DNA from: Plantago ovata | Taxonomy: Eukaryota; Streptophyta; Magnoliopsida; Lamiales; Plantaginaceae | Length of the DNA: 64,000 bases | Assembly: GCA_028274465.1 (NCBI GenBank) | Contig: CM051458.1 | Coordinates: forward strand, 52,193,253 to 52,257,252 | Reading direction: 5' to 3' | Part shown: in pieces, positions 1 to 9,639 of the stretch | Layout of the letters: every line of letters starts with the position of its first letter | How positions within the stretch are numbered: position 1 is the stretch's first letter | Position numbers and translations under genes: made by a program | Notes under the pieces: generated by a model | Databases searched by the model: none | What the model was told of the DNA's origin: nothing | The model's input: only the letters and a program-made list of their open reading frames with translations

Positions 1-145
1 CCGCCTCAAGACGTGGGGGGCGAATCGCCCCCCATGGGGCATGGGGGGCGAACCGCCCCACGAGTCCAGAGCGCCGCGCGCACTGGACGCGCGGGGCGAT
101 TCGCCCCACATGCGGGGCGACTCGCCCCGCGCCCCTGCAGAAAGT
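1..145. repeat. GC-rich palindrome cluster upstream of env-like unit
   Basis: At least four near-perfect palindromes are packed here. The clearest is GGGGGGCGA/A/TCGCCCCCC at 15-33, followed by GGGGCGAACCGCCCC, GGGGCGATTCGCCCC and GGGGCGACTCGCCCC. A GTCCAG...CTGGAC inverted repeat lies among them. The same arrangement recurs at 16848-16986 and, with the same words, in the U3 of the A-type LTRs. The position is about 170 bases upstream of a probable 5'-UTR splice donor. Confidence 0.85.
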
Positions 146-309
146 AAAAACGGGGGTCTCCCCCATTTTCAAAATATCTTCAATCCTTCATAACTTCTTC
201 ATATTTCCATCAACTTGTGTGTTGTTTAGCTTCAATCGAAGCCCGTTACGTGCTCTTTCTTTTTATCCGAACAAATCTCTTCCTAGTTCACTCAATCTTC
301 GGATTTGAG

Positions 310-846
310 GTAATCTCACATGAACCCTAATTTTTCAAATTTGGGGGTTTTTTGATTTATGCTTCAATTAAGCTTGTTTGATGTATGGGTTGATGATTTG
401 TGTGATTAGAAACGTTATTCACTATCAATTATATGTTCAATTAGGCTTGGTTTGTTGATTTGAGATTTTTTCTATTAGATGACTATATCTTATTATGCAA
501 TGTATCTTTTACTTTCATTCCTTGTTTAAACATGTGTTAGTTGTTATGATAATGATGGATGTAGTGGAAGAATGCATGATTGATGAAGTTGAGGATTTAT
601 GATGTTAGATTTTTGTTACTATGGTATAAGTTAAGCCTTGTAATTCAAGGAATTTGTTGTCTAGAAAGAGAATAATGTGATATGTGATTGTAGTAGTTAC
701 ATTGATATGTTGCATAATGAAGTAGCTAGACTAGATATTGGGTTTTTGAGTTCGATTTTCGTAGATATTGCTCGTTTGTTCGCTCGTACATTTGCATATG
801 CATAAGTCTGTTTTGTGTCATACAAGATACTAATTGTTGTTTGCAG
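310..846 (+). other. probable 5'-UTR intron of the env-like transcript
   Basis: A donor GAG|GTAATCTCAC at 307-319 is followed by AT-rich, stop-rich, T-rich sequence and an acceptor TTGTTTGCAG|GAATC ending at 846, six bases before the ATG of the env-like remnant (852). The donor context is conserved at about 17216 (TTGAG|GTATCTTCACATG) in the second copy of this region, where the downstream reading frame has been lost. Plant env-like genes of this class can be expressed from spliced RNAs; that this one is so expressed is inference. Confidence 0.5.
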
Positions 847-851
847 GAATC

Positions 852-1152
852 ATGGCTCCAAGAGGATCAAGGAAGGCTGGGTCGAGCAAGAAGGGGAAGG
901 GGGTAGCATCAAGCTCCCAACCTTCTCACGACATGTTCGAGTTGTCTCTAGCTGCGACAAGACCTCGACGGGCACATTGCCCAACGCAACCGCGATTGGG
1001 AGACATTCGAGGAGCATCGCCGAGAGGATAGGCAAGAAAGGTGGGAGCAGCAACAGCTCATTCAGCAGCAACAGGAGGCTCTACAGCGATCCAATGATCT
1101 CCTGTCTTACATGTGGAGGGACTTTTATGGGGATTACAATCCCGATGATTAG
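852..1152 (+). pseudogene. env-like 3' ORF remnant of Athila-like element
   Basis: The frame opens with MAPRGSRKAGSSKKGKG, a basic, serine- and lysine-rich start typical of the extra 3' ORF of Athila elements. After roughly 35 codons the meaningful reading moves by one base (near 950-961) and continues as a charged, glutamine-rich coiled-coil-like tail (HRREDRQERWEQQQLIQQQQ) to a TAG at 1150-1152. The protein is only about 100 residues, much shorter than complete env-like ORFs, so the middle has been deleted and the join is out of frame. I see no signal peptide or membrane segment. Function of the family is not established. Confidence 0.55.
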
Positions 1153-1758
1153 TCTTTTCACATGTCCACTCTCAGCCAGCCGAGGCCAAACCGTTCGGTA
1201 ACATCCAGTATCACTTCTTATTACTCATTCTCTTTTGCTAGGGGCTAGCTTAAGTATCATAAGGGGGATGGGATGTGAACCGCGATGTTAAGTATTGTTT
1301 GGCTTTGTGTTGATTGGTATCTTGTTTTTTGTTTGCATTTGCACGTTTACCGCTTTCTTAGTTTTTAGGTTGCATTCACTACATTCATCCTAGGATAGTC
1401 TTGCATGTTTTATATGGAGTTTATTGCCGAATTTTTTGAACTTTTTTATTGGGTAGATTAACTAACTATGCCATTAATCATATGCTTCATCTCTATGAAT
1501 TTGTTTGAGGTTTTTCTCGCTTGGCTCGTCACATTTATGTATTGCTCTTAGTTAAGCTTGGTAGTCTCGACATCACTTAGTGGTGTTTTCTCTACTGCGG
1601 TTCACGAAGGCCTTTATAATAAGATGATGCATGTTAGGGTCTTATGGTTGTTTTCCCGAGTAATTGTGTACAAAAGAGGCAACAAGTCTTTACCATGCTT
1701 TGAGATTGCTAAATGCCTAGGAAGGAGGTAGTGTGAGGTTGTGTGATCCTTTGTTTGC

Positions 1759-1895
1759 AACCTATTCTTTCGAATAGGTTTGGGGAGGGGGTTACACTAT
1801 CATTAGACTTATTTTTCGTTTTTCATTTCTGTGTTGTGAGTTTATTTTTCCTTTCCCGTAAATTTTGTACTCCAACCTATTCTTTCGAATAGGTT
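1759..1895 (+). repeat. duplicated hairpin followed by PPT-like GGTTTGGGGA
   Basis: The stem AACCTATTC / GAATAGGTT with loop TTTC occurs at 1759-1780 and again at 1874-1895. Each copy runs directly into TTGGGGA, resembling the true polypurine tract GGTTTGGGGAG at 2662-2672. The equivalent region at 17 kb lacks it. Confidence 0.75.
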
Positions 1896-1945
1896 TGGGG
1901 AAGTCATTTGTGAGTCATTTTGTTTCTTTTTCGTTATGCTACTGC

Positions 1946-2075
1946 TGGCTAAAAAAAATCGAAAAAAAGAAAAAATTCCAGAAAAAAAAAGAACAAAAAA
2001 CTGGAAAAGAAAAAAGAAAAAAAGAGAAAGACCCCAAAAAAGCAAAGAAGGGTCCAAAAAAGGCCAAATAGCAGT
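1946..2075 (+). repeat. A/G-rich purine tract
   Basis: About 130 bases are almost purely A and G, apart from occasional C and T. The open frames across it encode only lysine- or phenylalanine-rich low complexity and are not real genes. A tract at the same relative position occurs at 17652-17765, again followed by AGAAGGGTC. Confidence 0.85.
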
Positions 2076-2660
2076 TTAGCAAAGTGTTGTGTCTCATTTT
2101 CCAATTCTTGTAATGTTCGTAATCGTGTTGTAATTTTCTGTCTTTTCTTTTGTTTTTTAGAGTCATCTGTTCTAGACCACCCTCGTCCTGCCATTCAAGA
2201 AGTGGTGAATAGCTAAAGACTTTGCTTGAGAGAAGGGTAGAATAGGGGAGTGTTATCTTTTATAGGGAACCCTCCTTCGTTTGATGAGAGCCAGTATTGG
2301 TTTGACCTCTTTGAGGAAAAGTCTTAACATGGTGAACAGCAGTAAGTCCTCAGTTTCATAGACACGGGACAACCATTCGTATCTTAACATGTTTCATTAC
2401 GTCGTCACTGACTAGGTCCAGGTAGAGAATGTTACGAGAGACTATCTTGTTTTAACATAAGTGCTTATGTGGATGCGTATGAGTCAATCGAGGTATTCTT
2501 CAACCTATATTCCTGTTCTGATTTATATGGTTCATGTTCATATATTTTTTGATAGATTCAGTAGACTAGTTCATTTCATTTTGCATGAGACTCCATTTTG
2601 TGTGTTGCATTGTTTTTTGCATTAGAGTCTAGCTTAGTTGCTTGAGGACAAGCAAAGGTT

Positions 2661-2674
2661 CGGTTTGGGGAGTT
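2661..2674 (+). other. polypurine tract of Athila-like element
   Basis: CGGTTTGGGGAGTT lies immediately before the LTR terminus TGATGA at 2675. It is preceded by the conserved phrase TTGCTTGAGGACAAGC, shared with 18350-18384. It would prime plus-strand DNA synthesis. Confidence 0.8.
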
Positions 2675-3891
2675 TGATGAATGTGTATTTTACACTTTCA
2701 TTTGAGTCTTTTTCACCTATTTTAGCTACCCTCTATGTTAATTTAGCTATATTTTAGTGCATTTTATTAGAATAGTGTCACGTTTCCCTTTAGTTTTTAT
2801 TTTACAGGTTTTGGTTGAAAAACGAGGTTTTCCGGGCAATTATATTGAAGTAGACAAGGAATTGGTGTTCCAGAAGCCTAATTGGAGTATCTGAAGGTTT
2901 CCGGATAGGATTGGAGTCTAGGGGTCGAATCTGGAGGTTAGAAGGCCACTAGAAGTCAGAAACCGAGTCCGAAAAGGGGAAGAAATCCAAAATCGCGTCG
3001 AAAACGCATATCTGGCCGAGTTTTACTCCCTGGCGAATCGCCCCACACCAGGCGAATCGCCCTTCGCCCCACACAATTCGTAGCCTATATATAGTTGATC
3101 AGTTTTTCTCCGGTTTTCATACTTTTCCAAACCTTTTCTCTCACCTTTCTTTGTAGTTTTAGGTAGGAACTTCCCAGAGCCTGTTCTGGGGGTTCATAGC
3201 TTAGGAGATACTTTTTCTTAGCAGTTTGGAGCTTGTAAGATCGCGATTTTTCGGAGATTGACAACCTTCGGTAACATTGTATCTTACAGTTTTTTCTACT
3301 TATTTTTATATATCTTTCAACATGTTTTCTTCTATGATTTCTGTTGATTGCATGACAACTATGAGTAGCTAAACTTCTCGTTGGTGATAGTATGTGAATT
3401 CTTAGCGAAGGGTAATAATTATGCTAATGGCTATATCGCGCATTATACTCTGAGTTATTGCTTTATTTATTTGATCTATCTAAATCTCTATCTTCGTATT
3501 GTTCATTAATTATTGCACACAATTGGACAATTCATTGGTCTTTGACCTATCTAAATCTATATCTTCGTAGTGTTTGATAATTACAACTGGACAATTCATT
3601 GATCAAAGATCTCTATGCAAAATCGAGGAATTTATGCATGATTATTAACCCGTTATGCTTTGAAGGACCATACTATCACCAATCTCCATTATCTGTTAAT
3701 AAAAACCTTTGCTAAATCGTCTGCTATTTTATACTCTAAATTAGATTAGATAAAGCTAGTTATAGTCCTTAGAGATCGACACTCGAGGTTATTCTACTGC
3801 TACACTACGGTTTTCATTGTAGTTTTGAATTGCCTTTGGCTAAATAACAAATTTATTTGATACGTTGGACCCGACATCCACGCGTTCATAA
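2675..3891 (+). repeat. Athila-like 3' LTR, family A (A1)
   Basis: The LTR starts TGATGAATGTG and should end TCATCA; here the last bases read TCATAA at 3886-3891, a degraded terminus. Its body aligns by eye with LTRs at 8298, 11045 and 51137. U3 carries GC palindromes at about 3025-3075 (mutated relative to other copies) and a TATA box at 3087-3095 (TATATATAG). It is the 3' LTR of the element to its left because the polypurine tract abuts its start. The last 30 bases (GATACGTTGGACCC...) differ from A2 and A3 but match the LTR fragment at 40767-41199, so A1 belongs to a sub-family with that end. It sits in SIRE-1; the right flank is CTGTT. Confidence 0.85.
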
Positions 3892-4631
3892 CTGTTGGAG
3901 TCTTATCTTGCTGACTAGTGGTGACAACATCTGCAACTGTTGTATACCTTTCTTGCTGACTTGTGCTGACAACATTTGAGGCTGTTGCCTTCTTTGATTT
4001 CTTGTCAGCAAGCTTAGGTCCATTTTGCTTGTAGAAGGCTCTTCCCACATTGCATACTGATTTCTTAATCGGCAATGGGTTTCTCAGCTGAATCCTGAAG
4101 TGTTCAATGATATAGCATATTTTTAGTCCATACATGACTGGGAAGGTAGGTGAGACCTTGTTGTCTTCAACCTTGACCTTAAATTTAGTAACACAATCAA
4201 CAAGTCTGTTGAAAATGTACTTTGCCCAGTTAAGCTCAGTTTTGTTCTCATGTATATGCATCAGCAGCGGCCACCTTCTCAAGCCTACTTGGTCAATTCC
4301 TCCAACTTGGGAGTCTAAGACTTTGATGAGTAGCAGAGCGACTAGACCAAGTGAATGGCAGAGATGATTCCTCTTAACGTGTTTTGTCCAAGTCACGGGA
4401 GCAATCTCTCCTTTCTTCATTTTCTCGTTTCTGACATCACTGTAGAAGGCCTCGATTTCTTCATCAGTGGCAGTGATGTCATCTTCAGTTCCAGTAGTTG
4501 GAATCTGAAAGATGTTGGCTAAATCAATCCATTTTAGGATGATTTGCACACCTTGAACTGTGGTGGAAATCACTTTTTCAGTGACTCATTGTCCATCAGT
4601 CAGAGTTTGGATTTCTGCATTGTTGTAGAAT
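3892..4631 (-). pseudogene. SIRE-1 env-like ORF, middle fragment
   Basis: Read on the minus strand from about 4573, the frame matches the N-terminal half of the env-like protein of SIRE-2 (27956-27600), for example NWAKYIFNRLVDCVTK and HFRIQLRNPLPIKKSVCN, with the shared tail SQQERYTTVADV. It includes residues (roughly 60 codons upstream of LLMHIHENK) that are deleted from SIRE-2, so it is the best guide to that region. It is continuous with 6700-7048 once the intervening solo LTR is removed, and is cut at 3892 by the Athila LTR A1. I recognise no domain of known function. Confidence 0.8.
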
Positions 4632-6699
4632 TGATAGTGTATATGTCCTAGAGACAGTCCTTATTAAGGGCATGCATCCCTTATAGAGGGCATATAAGTA
4701 CTATTACACAGGTCAACGTAATATAATATATGTTTGTTGTTTGACTATTGAGTATCGCATTCATATTTATATTACACCAGGCATGCAGCATGTCATATCT
4801 CTATTTCTGTCTGTATTGATATTAAACATGTCCCCTCAGATAGATGACCTATCACACCGATAGTGGGAGCTATGTGAGTTATTATCTATCCCAAACTCTC
4901 CCTAGTCGAGGTTCATCTCGGATGTAGGGGTCTGAATGAACCAGCTGAGACTAGTATGCGTGGAGGTTATACTTGTTGGAGCAAGTGTGAGCCGATCCCA
5001 CGACCACGGAACGGATTGTTGGACAATCAAGAAACGTTCCCATAATTGCGCATAGTTGTTCGAAGGATGATTACCGAACAATGGAAGTACCCACCGGACA
5101 CTCCCATCGGTGTATACTCTACACCGAAGTGTCTATGGGAACCGGTAAGTTGTCAAAGTGATGCCAGTCGTCCTTTGGACTTACAGGACTTTATCATCAC
5201 ATTTGTTGCCCCATATCCTTGGTGGACCCGTCGATGTCAGCTCTGAATAAGCAGTTGACCTAAGACACGATCCAGGATTATGGCTACATACAAATGGGGA
5301 TGATAAGTGTTTCTGTGAAGGATTCATCTCTCATGTGTAGCACATGAGAGTACTGCTCATAGTCGTCATAGTTGTGTTGGTAAAGTCACTGGGCAGTGCA
5401 TCGATATATTATGATAGTCATAAGTATATCTTTGTAACCAAGCAAGTCCCTAAGACGCCCGTGGATGTATTATTGGGATAGACACATCATCGATCCTAGA
5501 TGCATTCGAGTCAGTCAGATGAAGGGACGTTACCATCGCCGCGTTGAGCGCAACAGACTTCGCAACGAAAGTGTTTGCTTTGAGAAACCTCTCAAACGTC
5601 CTCATGTATTAATATTGCAAATGGAACCGTCTAGGAATTCCATTTTGCCTAGTCTAGGACTTGCTTAATACAATGAGGCCCTATGTGTCACACTATGTGG
5701 TGATTCAGCTTATTTGAATATCCTTGAAGATGGAATCGCAATTGATTTGTAATTAATTGTGATTGATGGATTATAATTGATTTGGAATTAATTATAATAT
5801 TTAGTGGCTCAATTAATGATTTGGAATTATTAATTGAATTGGCTAATTAATTGTATTTTATGTAAATACAATTAAAGATTATATTTTAGAAATATAATAG
5901 AGGTTTGATTTGAAATGATATGTTAATTTAGAATTAACATATGCACATGGGCAAAATCTACTTGGAGTTTGAATTGCCTTAGAACTATAAGTGGGTCCCA
6001 AAATCGGGACCCACCTATTACCCCTGGGAGCGCGCGCGCGCAGATGTTATAGGGGAAGGAGCCTCTATTAGAAGTCCAAGGGATAAGTTAGATTTTCCGG
6101 ATTGAGTTTTAATTTGATTGAGAATAATCTAGACTTGAAATTGGTTTCCTAGTGCGATAAGAACTAGATTCTTATTCCTTTACGATGTCTAATTGCTTAT
6201 GCTTTAGGCTTCTATTGACTACTATATATAGTAGACTATTAGAGAGCTTTTAACATAGACATTCACACAGTTGAATACCCAGTTTTCTTAGAGAAAATAA
6301 AAAGCTCTCCCCTTCCTCTATAGCCACGCGCGCCACCCCTCTTACCGGAGAAAAACCGCCGCCCCATCTTCTTGGTCACACAATGAATATCCTAGCATTT
6401 TTCCGATAGGCTGTTCATCCGTGGATACCAAGGTTGAGGTTCTAGGAGCTGGAAACTAACTTTTATTGTCTTGCAGATAATCAAAGTTTTGTAGATATCT
6501 TCGACTTCGACGAAGGAGAAGATTCACCGGATTATTACGAAGACTTGGAAGCTGTGCTTGCTTTTGGAGTACGGTTAGTCTTCTAATTGACGTGTTTAAA
6601 TATATACGACATATACATAATCAATTAACCTGCATGTTAAGAAAATTATTGAAATTCCGTTGCGTACCCTAGGGGTAACTCTGACCGTATTTTCTTACA
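4632..6699 (+). mobile_element. solo LTR, probably Ty1/copia Angela-like, copy 1
   Basis: The 2068-base unit begins TGATAGTGTATATG and ends TTTTCTTACA, and is flanked by the direct repeat AGAAT (4627-4631 and 6700-6704), the 5-bp duplication expected of LTR-element integration. A second copy in the opposite orientation lies at 14139-16195. No primer-binding site, polypurine tract or gene adjoins it, so it is a solo LTR left by recombination between the two LTRs. The start (TATATGTCCTAGAGACAG) resembles Angela/BARE LTR starts, which sets the strand; lineage is tentative. A TATA-like CTACTATATATAG near 6220-6232 and a GC dinucleotide run near 6032-6041 lie inside. Small open frames inside it are not convincing genes. 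Confidence 0.8.
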
Positions 6700-7048
6700 A
6701 GAATTCCATGGCATCTAACATACTCACTTTCTTAGGGCGAGCAATTATGAAGGAAAGTAGGCCTTGTTGTTTTATCAACTCAAGTGCCTCTTCATTTTCT
6801 CCATCTAATTCTTGTTCATAGAAGTATCTTATATAGTTCTCTTTGGCAAATCCGCCCCATTGCATCATCTGTTCACACTTTGCAGTGTCAAAATATGCAG
6901 GCGGCATGGGTCTCTCCGTTGTACGGTCGTTCTTGAACACAATTTTCACTGTGTTGGTTGCCGGAGTTATAACCGGAGTAGTGCTTTTTCCAGCACTATC
7001 AGCTTTCGATGACTTTGAGGTCTTAGAGGACTGTCTCTTTGGGGCCAT
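6700..7048 (-). pseudogene. SIRE-1 env-like ORF, N-terminal fragment
   Basis: The frame starts MAPKRQSSKTSKSSK at 7048 and runs 115 or so codons to the solo LTR insertion at 6699, where it is cut after SMLDAMEF. SIRE-2 starts the same way at 28375. The N-terminus is basic and serine-rich, then comes a region with YFDTAKCEQMMQWGGFAKENY and an acidic ELDGENEEALELIKQQG helix. No signal peptide is seen. The start codon is supported by conservation in both copies and by a TATA box about 145 bases upstream. Confidence 0.8.
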
Positions 7049-7187
7049 TTCTTATATAGAGCGGTAGAAGTGTATGAAAAAGATTAACTTGCTTTTTGAC
7101 CGGAGGTACAGTGAATTCAGGCACATGCTATAAAAATTTGCAGAGAAAGGAAATGTGAGTTAAAGAATTTTGTCTTTCTCTAACTCT

Positions 7188-7202
7188 TTGTTTATATAGT
7201 AT
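7188..7202 (-). promoter_or_regulatory. TATA box of SIRE-1 env-like gene
   Basis: On the minus strand the sequence reads ATACTATATAAAC about 145 bases before the env-like ATG at 7048. The same element at the same distance precedes the SIRE-2 env-like gene (28508-28519), and the surrounding 5' leader (AACTCACATTTCCTTTCTC) is also conserved. Confidence 0.5.
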
Positions 7203-7589
7203 CTCTGGTGTGCAAGAAGCTCAATCGTTTTTGAGTTCTCAGCAAGGGTATAACAGAGATTCAACAACGTTAGTGGAGCCTTTGCATTAAATGCGTATTG
7301 GTCCACAAACAAAAATTGTCAGAGCACTCTTTCTCTTTGTAATGTTAACCGTTAGATCAAAAACTACTTTAAATCAATGGCCACGATTGTATTTCATGTC
7401 ATGATTAATAGCGAGTTTATCTGTGCCCGATTAACGTCACAAATTGATTTTACCTAGATTTATGGGATTTGATTGCTTGCTGAAGTAAACAAGAATCTTT
7501 TCAGCGAATTTGTGTAACAAGCCTTATTATTTGCTGAAAGTTCCCCCTTAATCAAATATCTCATATTTTCTTAAATTAAAAGACATTTC

Positions 7590-7952
7590 TGAGTTCCCGT
7601 CTCAGTAAATTCTTTTTGTCTTGAGATATCTTTTGGTAAAATCTGAGAAGTGAGTTTGCTCTTTGCTGAGTTCTCGTCTCAGAATTTTCCTTTGATACTT
7701 GAATACCTGTTTCAGTATCTTTGATTGTCTGAATGCCCGTTTTAAGCAATCCTTGAGGTTTTTCTCTTACTGAGTGCCCGTCTCAGCAAGTGAGCAAGTT
7801 TCCTAACAAATACCCGTTTTGAAGGAATTACTTGCTGAATGCCTGTTTCAGCAATCATGTAATGAACTATCATTTCTTTTTAGAGGAAATCAGTGGAAGG
7901 AGCTTTTATTTAAGCAAGCATACTTTGGCTTGCTGAATGCCTGTTTCAGCAA
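7590..7952 (-). repeat. SIRE-1 hairpin array (8 units, constant loop)
   Basis: Eight inverted repeats share a 7-base spacer TNCCYGT (plus strand): 7590-7604, 7667-7681, 7694-7719, 7730-7744, 7771-7785, 7807-7821, 7832-7854 and 7930-7952. Stems are TGAG/CTCA, TGAA/TTCA, CAAA/TTTG and extended TTGCTGAA/TTCAGCAA. The fourth pairs with one G-U wobble (TGAA/TTTA). In the element's own RNA (minus strand) the loop reads ACRGGNA. The array lies between the RNase H stop and the env-like promoter, and the same eight units occur in the same order in SIRE-2. Confidence 0.85.
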
Positions 7953-7972
7953 TCTGCCAATTGTATCCCTTA

Positions 7973-8297
7973 CTATTGAGGTAATTCAATCAATCCAAGG
8001 TTATACCTTAGCATTGCGAATCTATTATCTGGTAGGGGCTTGGTAACGATGTCAGCAAGTTGATCATCAGTACCTACTTTCACAACCTCAATGTCTCCTT
8101 TTTCCACATGATCTCTAATGAAATGATGTCTAATATCAATGTGCTTTGTCCTTGAGTGGAACGTAGGATTTTGCATGATAGCAATAGCACTTGTATTATC
8201 ACAAAAGATTGGTGTTTTCTTTGCAGAAATACCATAATCTCTTAATTGTTGCTGAATCCATAGGATTTGAGTTGTGCAACAACCAGGCGCAATGTAT
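7973..8297 (-). pseudogene. SIRE-1 RNase H C-terminal fragment
   Basis: Minus-strand frame beginning at the LTR junction and ending with a TAG near 7973. It contains CCTTQILWIQQQLRDYG, FCDNTSAIAI and HSRTKHIDIRHHFIRDH, the C-terminal part of Ty1/copia RNase H, and ends ADIVTKPLPDNRF...LGLIELPQ. It matches 29254-29570 in SIRE-2 almost residue for residue. The upstream part of pol was separated by insertion of the Athila-like LTR A2 (left flank TGTAT at 8293-8297) and is not found elsewhere in the window. Confidence 0.9.
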
Positions 8298-9493
8298 TGA
8301 TGAACGTGCATTTTACACTTTCATTTGAGTCTTTTTCACCTATTTTATCTATCCTCTATGTTAATTTAGCTATATTTTAGTGCATTTTATTAGAATAGTG
8401 TCACGTTTCCCTTTAGTTTGTATTTTACAGGTTTTGGGTGAAAAACGAGGTTTTTCTGGCAATTATATTGAAGTAGACAAGGAATTGGTGTTCTGAAGGC
8501 CTAATTGGAGTATCTAGAAGATTCCCGATAGGATTTGAAGTCTAGGGGTCGAGTCTGAAGGCTAAAAGGTCACTAGAAGGTAAAAACCGAGTCCGAAAAG
8601 GAAAGGAAATCCAAAAACGCGTCGAAAACGCATTTCTGGCCGACAGAAGGTCCCGGGTGAGTCGCCCGGGACGTGGGGCGAATCGCCCCACACCAGGCGA
8701 ATCGCTCGGTCTGTGGGGCCACTGGCCCCACACCTCCCGAATGCCTATATATAGTTGCTCAGTTTTCTCCGTTTTTCATGCTTTTTCAGACCTTTTCTCT
8801 CACCTTTCTCATTAGTTTTAGGTAGGAATTCTTCAGAGCCTGTTCTGGGTATTCTTAGCTTAGGAGATACTTTTTCTTAGCGTTTTGGAGATTGTAAGAT
8901 CGCGATTCTTCGAGATTGACAACCTTCGGTAACATTGTATCTTAAAGTTTTTCTATTTATATTTATTTATCTTTCAACATGTTTTCATTCAATCTTGCTA
9001 TGATTTCTGTTGATTGCATGACATCTATGAGTAGCTAAACTTCTCGTTGGTGGTAGTATGTGATTTCTTAGCGAAGGGTTAATAATTATGCTAATGGCTA
9101 TATCGCGCATTATACTTTTAGTTATTGCTTTATTTCTTTGATCTATCTAAAACCTATATCTTCGTAGTGTTGAATAATTACGAAACACAATTGGACAATT
9201 CATTGATCAAAGATCTCTATGCAAAACCAGGGACTTCATGCATGATTATTAACCTGCTATGCTTTGAATGACCATACTATCACCAATCTCCATTATCTGT
9301 CAAGAAAACCTTTGCTAAGTCGTCTGTTGATTTTATATTCTTAAGTTAGATTAGATAAAGCTAGTTATAGTCCTTAGAGATCGATACTCGAGGTTATTTT
9401 ACTGCTACACTACGGTTTTCGTTGTAGTTGTGAATTGCCTTTGGCTAAATACAAATTTATTTGATTAATTGAGTCTGACAAACTGGTTCATCA
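8298..9493 (+). repeat. Athila-like LTR, family A (A2), 5' LTR
   Basis: The LTR runs from TGATGAACGTG to GGTTCATCA, 1196 bases, and is followed after AAT by a tRNA-Asp primer-binding site, so it is a 5' LTR. U3 has a palindrome cluster at 8650-8731 and a TATA box at 8746-8754. It aligns with A3 (11045-12230) throughout. Confidence 0.9.
8650..8731. repeat. GC palindrome cluster in U3 of LTR A2
   Basis: Three perfect palindromes: GTCCCGGG/CCCGGGAC around TGAGTCG (8650-8672), GTGGGGCGAATCGCCCCAC (8673-8691) and GTGGGGCCACTGGCCCCAC (8713-8731). The last two share arms but differ by paired changes (CGA/TCG versus CCA/TGG). The cluster ends 15 bases before the TATA box. Confidence 0.9.
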
Positions 9494-9496
9494 AAT

Positions 9497-9513
9497 TGGC
9501 GCCGTTGCCGGGG
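9497..9513 (+). other. primer-binding site, tRNA-Asp
   Basis: TGGCGCCGTTGCCGGGG is complementary to the 3' end of plant tRNA-Asp (GTC), the primer used by many Athila-type elements. It begins three bases after the LTR end. Confidence 0.85.
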
Positions 9514-9639
9514 ACTATACTCCTTTTTTCTGTTTAGCTTTTATATATTTTCAGCATTCAATTCCTAGTTCTAGTAGTTTTTAGTTTTCCTATTTAATCT
9601 TTCTCTGATACTCCTTTCCTAGTTAGTTACAGATAGTGT

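Larger units (their letters stand above)
1..2674 (+). mobile_element. 3' internal region of an Athila-like Ty3/gypsy element (left end outside window)
   Basis: This stretch lies between the (unseen) pol genes and the 3' LTR at 2675. It holds a GC palindrome cluster, a probable 5'-UTR intron, an env-like remnant, two copies of a hairpin, a purine-rich tract and finally the polypurine tract. It aligns by eye with 16840-18384: both contain the phrase AATCGAAGCCC followed by ACGTGCTCTTTCTTTT, both contain ATGAACCCTAATTTTTCAA, and both end in GCTTGAGGACAAGCAAAGGT before the LTR. That repetition, and the LTR that follows, identify it as retroelement DNA. Between about 1200 and 1740 and between 2080 and 2640 I see no coding potential. 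Confidence 0.8.

Noticed and set aside
815..1201. 128-codon plus-strand frame overlapping the env-like remnant
   Set aside because: It uses a different frame from the recognisable MAPRGSRK start and from the coiled-coil tail, has no coherent composition, and starts inside the probable intron.
1842..2194. Lysine- and phenylalanine-rich open frames on both strands
   Set aside because: They are translations of the purine tract, without homologues I recognise, and disappear outside the tract. The same holds for 17556-17828.
5046..5668. Short plus-strand frames inside the solo LTR
   Set aside because: They are short, lie within LTR sequence in both copies and show no known domain; the inverted copy does not keep them intact.
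8650..8731. Rho-independent terminators or a bacterial insert
   Set aside because: Strong GC hairpins lie in a plant LTR next to a eukaryotic TATA box, lack T-runs and are not near any bacterial gene.
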